From positions 13,417-28,989 of the forward strand of contig PBXE01000020.1 in assembly GCA_002727485.1 (NCBI GenBank): a DNA stretch of 15,573 nt, given 5' to 3'. This document shows, in pieces, positions 14,278-15,573 of the stretch. Made by a program: the position numbers and the translations under genes. The notes beneath the pieces are model-generated. The model searched no databases, was not told where the DNA came from, and worked only from the letters and a program-made list of their open reading frames with translations. This DNA is from Methanobacteriota archaeon (GTDB lineage: Archaea; Thermoplasmatota; Poseidoniia; Poseidoniales; Poseidoniaceae). Each line of letters begins with the position of its first letter. Within the stretch, counting starts at the first letter, position 1.

Positions 14278-15573
14278 TTAAGATGTCGCGTGTAAATCAA
14301 TTTCTGGAGCATTTTGTTTGACCGATTGCGTAAAGTAATGTTGTTTAAATTGCTTGAAAACGGCTATAGTGTCAACCCACAATGTTTTGGTTATCGAAAC
14401 CAGAATCGCTAAGACATTATCTTTACCTGCAAGCCTTGCACCATTTAGAATTACCAGCAAAACTGACGCTTCATGAATCAATACTCCTACCCATAATTGA
14501 TCGTACCATCCATTTATTACTGCAATTACTAATGTAAATGTAATCAATACTGAAATTGTAATGTTTCCAACTACAGCATTGTGCATCTTTCTAGATAGAT
14601 CATGTAATTCAATCAAGGTTCTAGGTTCATCTCCAGGGAACATGATATCTGCAGCATCCATATTTACTGACTCTCCTGTACCAACAGCAATTCCAACATC
14701 GGCGACTGCAAGAGCGGCTGAATCATTAAATCCATCACCTACCATCATCGTAACATGGGTTTGTGACCTTTTCTCAACCCAAGTAACCTTTTGTTCTGGA
14801 GATAATCCTCCGTGAGCGGATTTATCTGGTAGACCAATTTGTGATGCAAAATTACTCACTGAGGATTGTTGGTCTCCTGAAAGTATCTCTACAGAAATAG
14901 AACGATTACTAAAGCCATGAATCAACTCTTTGCTTCCAATGCGTGTATCGTCATGAATGAATGTAAACAGGGCAATTGCATCTTGTTCTCTGGCTAAAAT
15001 GCTCATTCCTAATCCTTGTTTCTTAGCTTCATTAATTGCATTTGAAATATCTTTGTCAATTTTTATTTTATACATATCAGCCATGTCTGCACGAATAAAG
15101 TATACTTCCTTACCAGAAACTGTGCCTTTGACTCCTGCTTCAATATCATTAATCCCCGATACTTCTGTTGGGGATATATTCTGTAGTTTCAAATGCTCTA
15201 GAATAACCTGTGCATATGGGTGAGAAGATCTTTTCTCAAGGCCACCTGCAAGTGCTAATGTTGCTTTCTTCTGCTTACCTTTAGCAATAATTATTTGACT
15301 AATTTTAGGTTTCCCGGAAGTTAGAGTCCCCGTTTTATCAAGTAGTACGTGATTAACTTTTGACAGTCTTTCTAGTATATCACCGCCTCTAACTATCGCA
15401 CCCATTCTTGATGAACGTGATAATGCGGCTGCATGAGGCATTGCTGCTGCAAGTAGTAATGCACATGGACAGGCGACAACCCACAATAGCAAGATTATCT
15501 TCCAATCATTTGCTGGGAATACAAAATACCACACTAGTACAGCACCAAAAAGAACTATTGGAACCCAAATGGC
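14278..15573 (-). CDS. Heavy-metal-transporting P1B-type ATPase (5' end beyond window)
   Basis: The C-terminal 431 residues of a P-type metal pump; the frame stays open to the right edge, so the N-terminal metal-binding domain, first TM helices and actuator domain are outside. Visible are the TM6 metal site CPC (35-37), the phosphorylation motif DKTGTLT (Asp79), the P1B-specific HP pair in SSHPYA (118-119) and the hinge GDGFND (279-284). Two final TM helices carry HEASVLLVILNGARL. The HE-x-(S)-x-LLV-x-LN pattern in the last helix resembles divalent-metal (Zn/Cd/Pb, P1B-2) pumps more than copper pumps, so efflux of a divalent metal is the best guess. A roughly 60-residue extension follows the last core helix. 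An ArsR-like gene follows on the same strand. Confidence 0.9.
   Translation of the reverse strand, partial: AIWVPIVLFGAVLVWYFVFPANDWKIILLLWVVACPCALLLAAAMPHAAALSRSSRMGAIVRGGDILERLSKVNHVLLDKTGTLTSGKPKISQIIIAKGKQKKATLALAGGLEKRSSHPYAQVILEHLKLQNISPTEVSGINDIEAGVKGTVSGKEVYFIRADMADMYKIKIDKDISNAINEAKKQGLGMSILAREQDAIALFTFIHDDTRIGSKELIHGFSNRSISVEILSGDQQSSVSNFASQIGLPDKSAHGGLSPEQKVTWVEKRSQTHVTMMVGDGFNDSAALAVADVGIAVGTGESVNMDAADIMFPGDEPRTLIELHDLSRKMHNAVVGNITISVLITFTLVIAVINGWYDQLWVGVLIHEASVLLVILNGARLAGKDNVLAILVSITKTLWVDTIAVFKQFKQHYFTQSVKQNAPEIDLHATS

Overview
The window is AT-rich archaeal DNA, most likely from a planktonic Marine Group II euryarchaeote (Candidatus Poseidoniales) or a close relative. Three things point there. 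First, it has the conserved archaeal cluster L7Ae - S28e - L24e - NDK - aIF5B, with archaeal Shine-Dalgarno sites (GGTGAT, GGAGGT) and TATA-like boxes. Second, it encodes a large secreted or anchored protein with aspartate-rich thrombospondin-3-like repeats and a C-terminal GLPEGWTMEQW-type motif, a style I associate with this group. Third, it carries an archaeal-type tRNA-Ile and PRPP synthetase. The lineage is an inference from gene content; no search was possible.

Layout. At the left edge (1-113, minus) is the start of a probable Rossmann-fold NAD(P)-binding (SDR/epimerase-like) gene that runs out of the window. An AT-rich, repeat-containing intergenic region of about 400 bases (114-509) separates it from a rightward series: a tandem PRC-barrel protein, tRNA-Ile(GAU), PRPP synthetase, then the translation operon L7Ae-S28e-L24e-NDK-aIF5B. 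A MoxR-type AAA+ ATPase follows, then a ParA-type ATPase, a ribbon-helix-helix (RHH) protein and an unrecognised 84-aa protein. These last three look like a small partition-type cassette.

At 8412/8413 the direction flips with no spacer: the stop codons of two convergent genes abut. From there to the right end all genes are on the minus strand. In transcription order (right to left) they are: a heavy-metal P1B-type ATPase (5' end outside the window), a winged-helix ArsR-like regulator, a protein of three zinc ribbons translationally coupled to it, a 776-aa cysteine-free coiled-coil protein with a proline-rich tail, and an 816-aa signal-peptide / beta-propeller-like / TSP3-repeat / single-TM protein.

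Functionally, the left half is mostly core housekeeping (translation, nucleotide supply). The MoxR and ParA-RHH genes and the minus-strand half are accessory or lineage-specific (DNA or cargo partitioning, metal efflux and its probable regulator, a large filament-like protein, a surface protein). The most noteworthy oddities are a four-cysteine motif between domains II and III of aIF5B, the loss of three of four zinc ligands in the neighbouring L24e, the chromosomal ParA-RHH-unknown cassette, and the large cysteine-free coiled-coil protein next to the anchored TSP3 protein.
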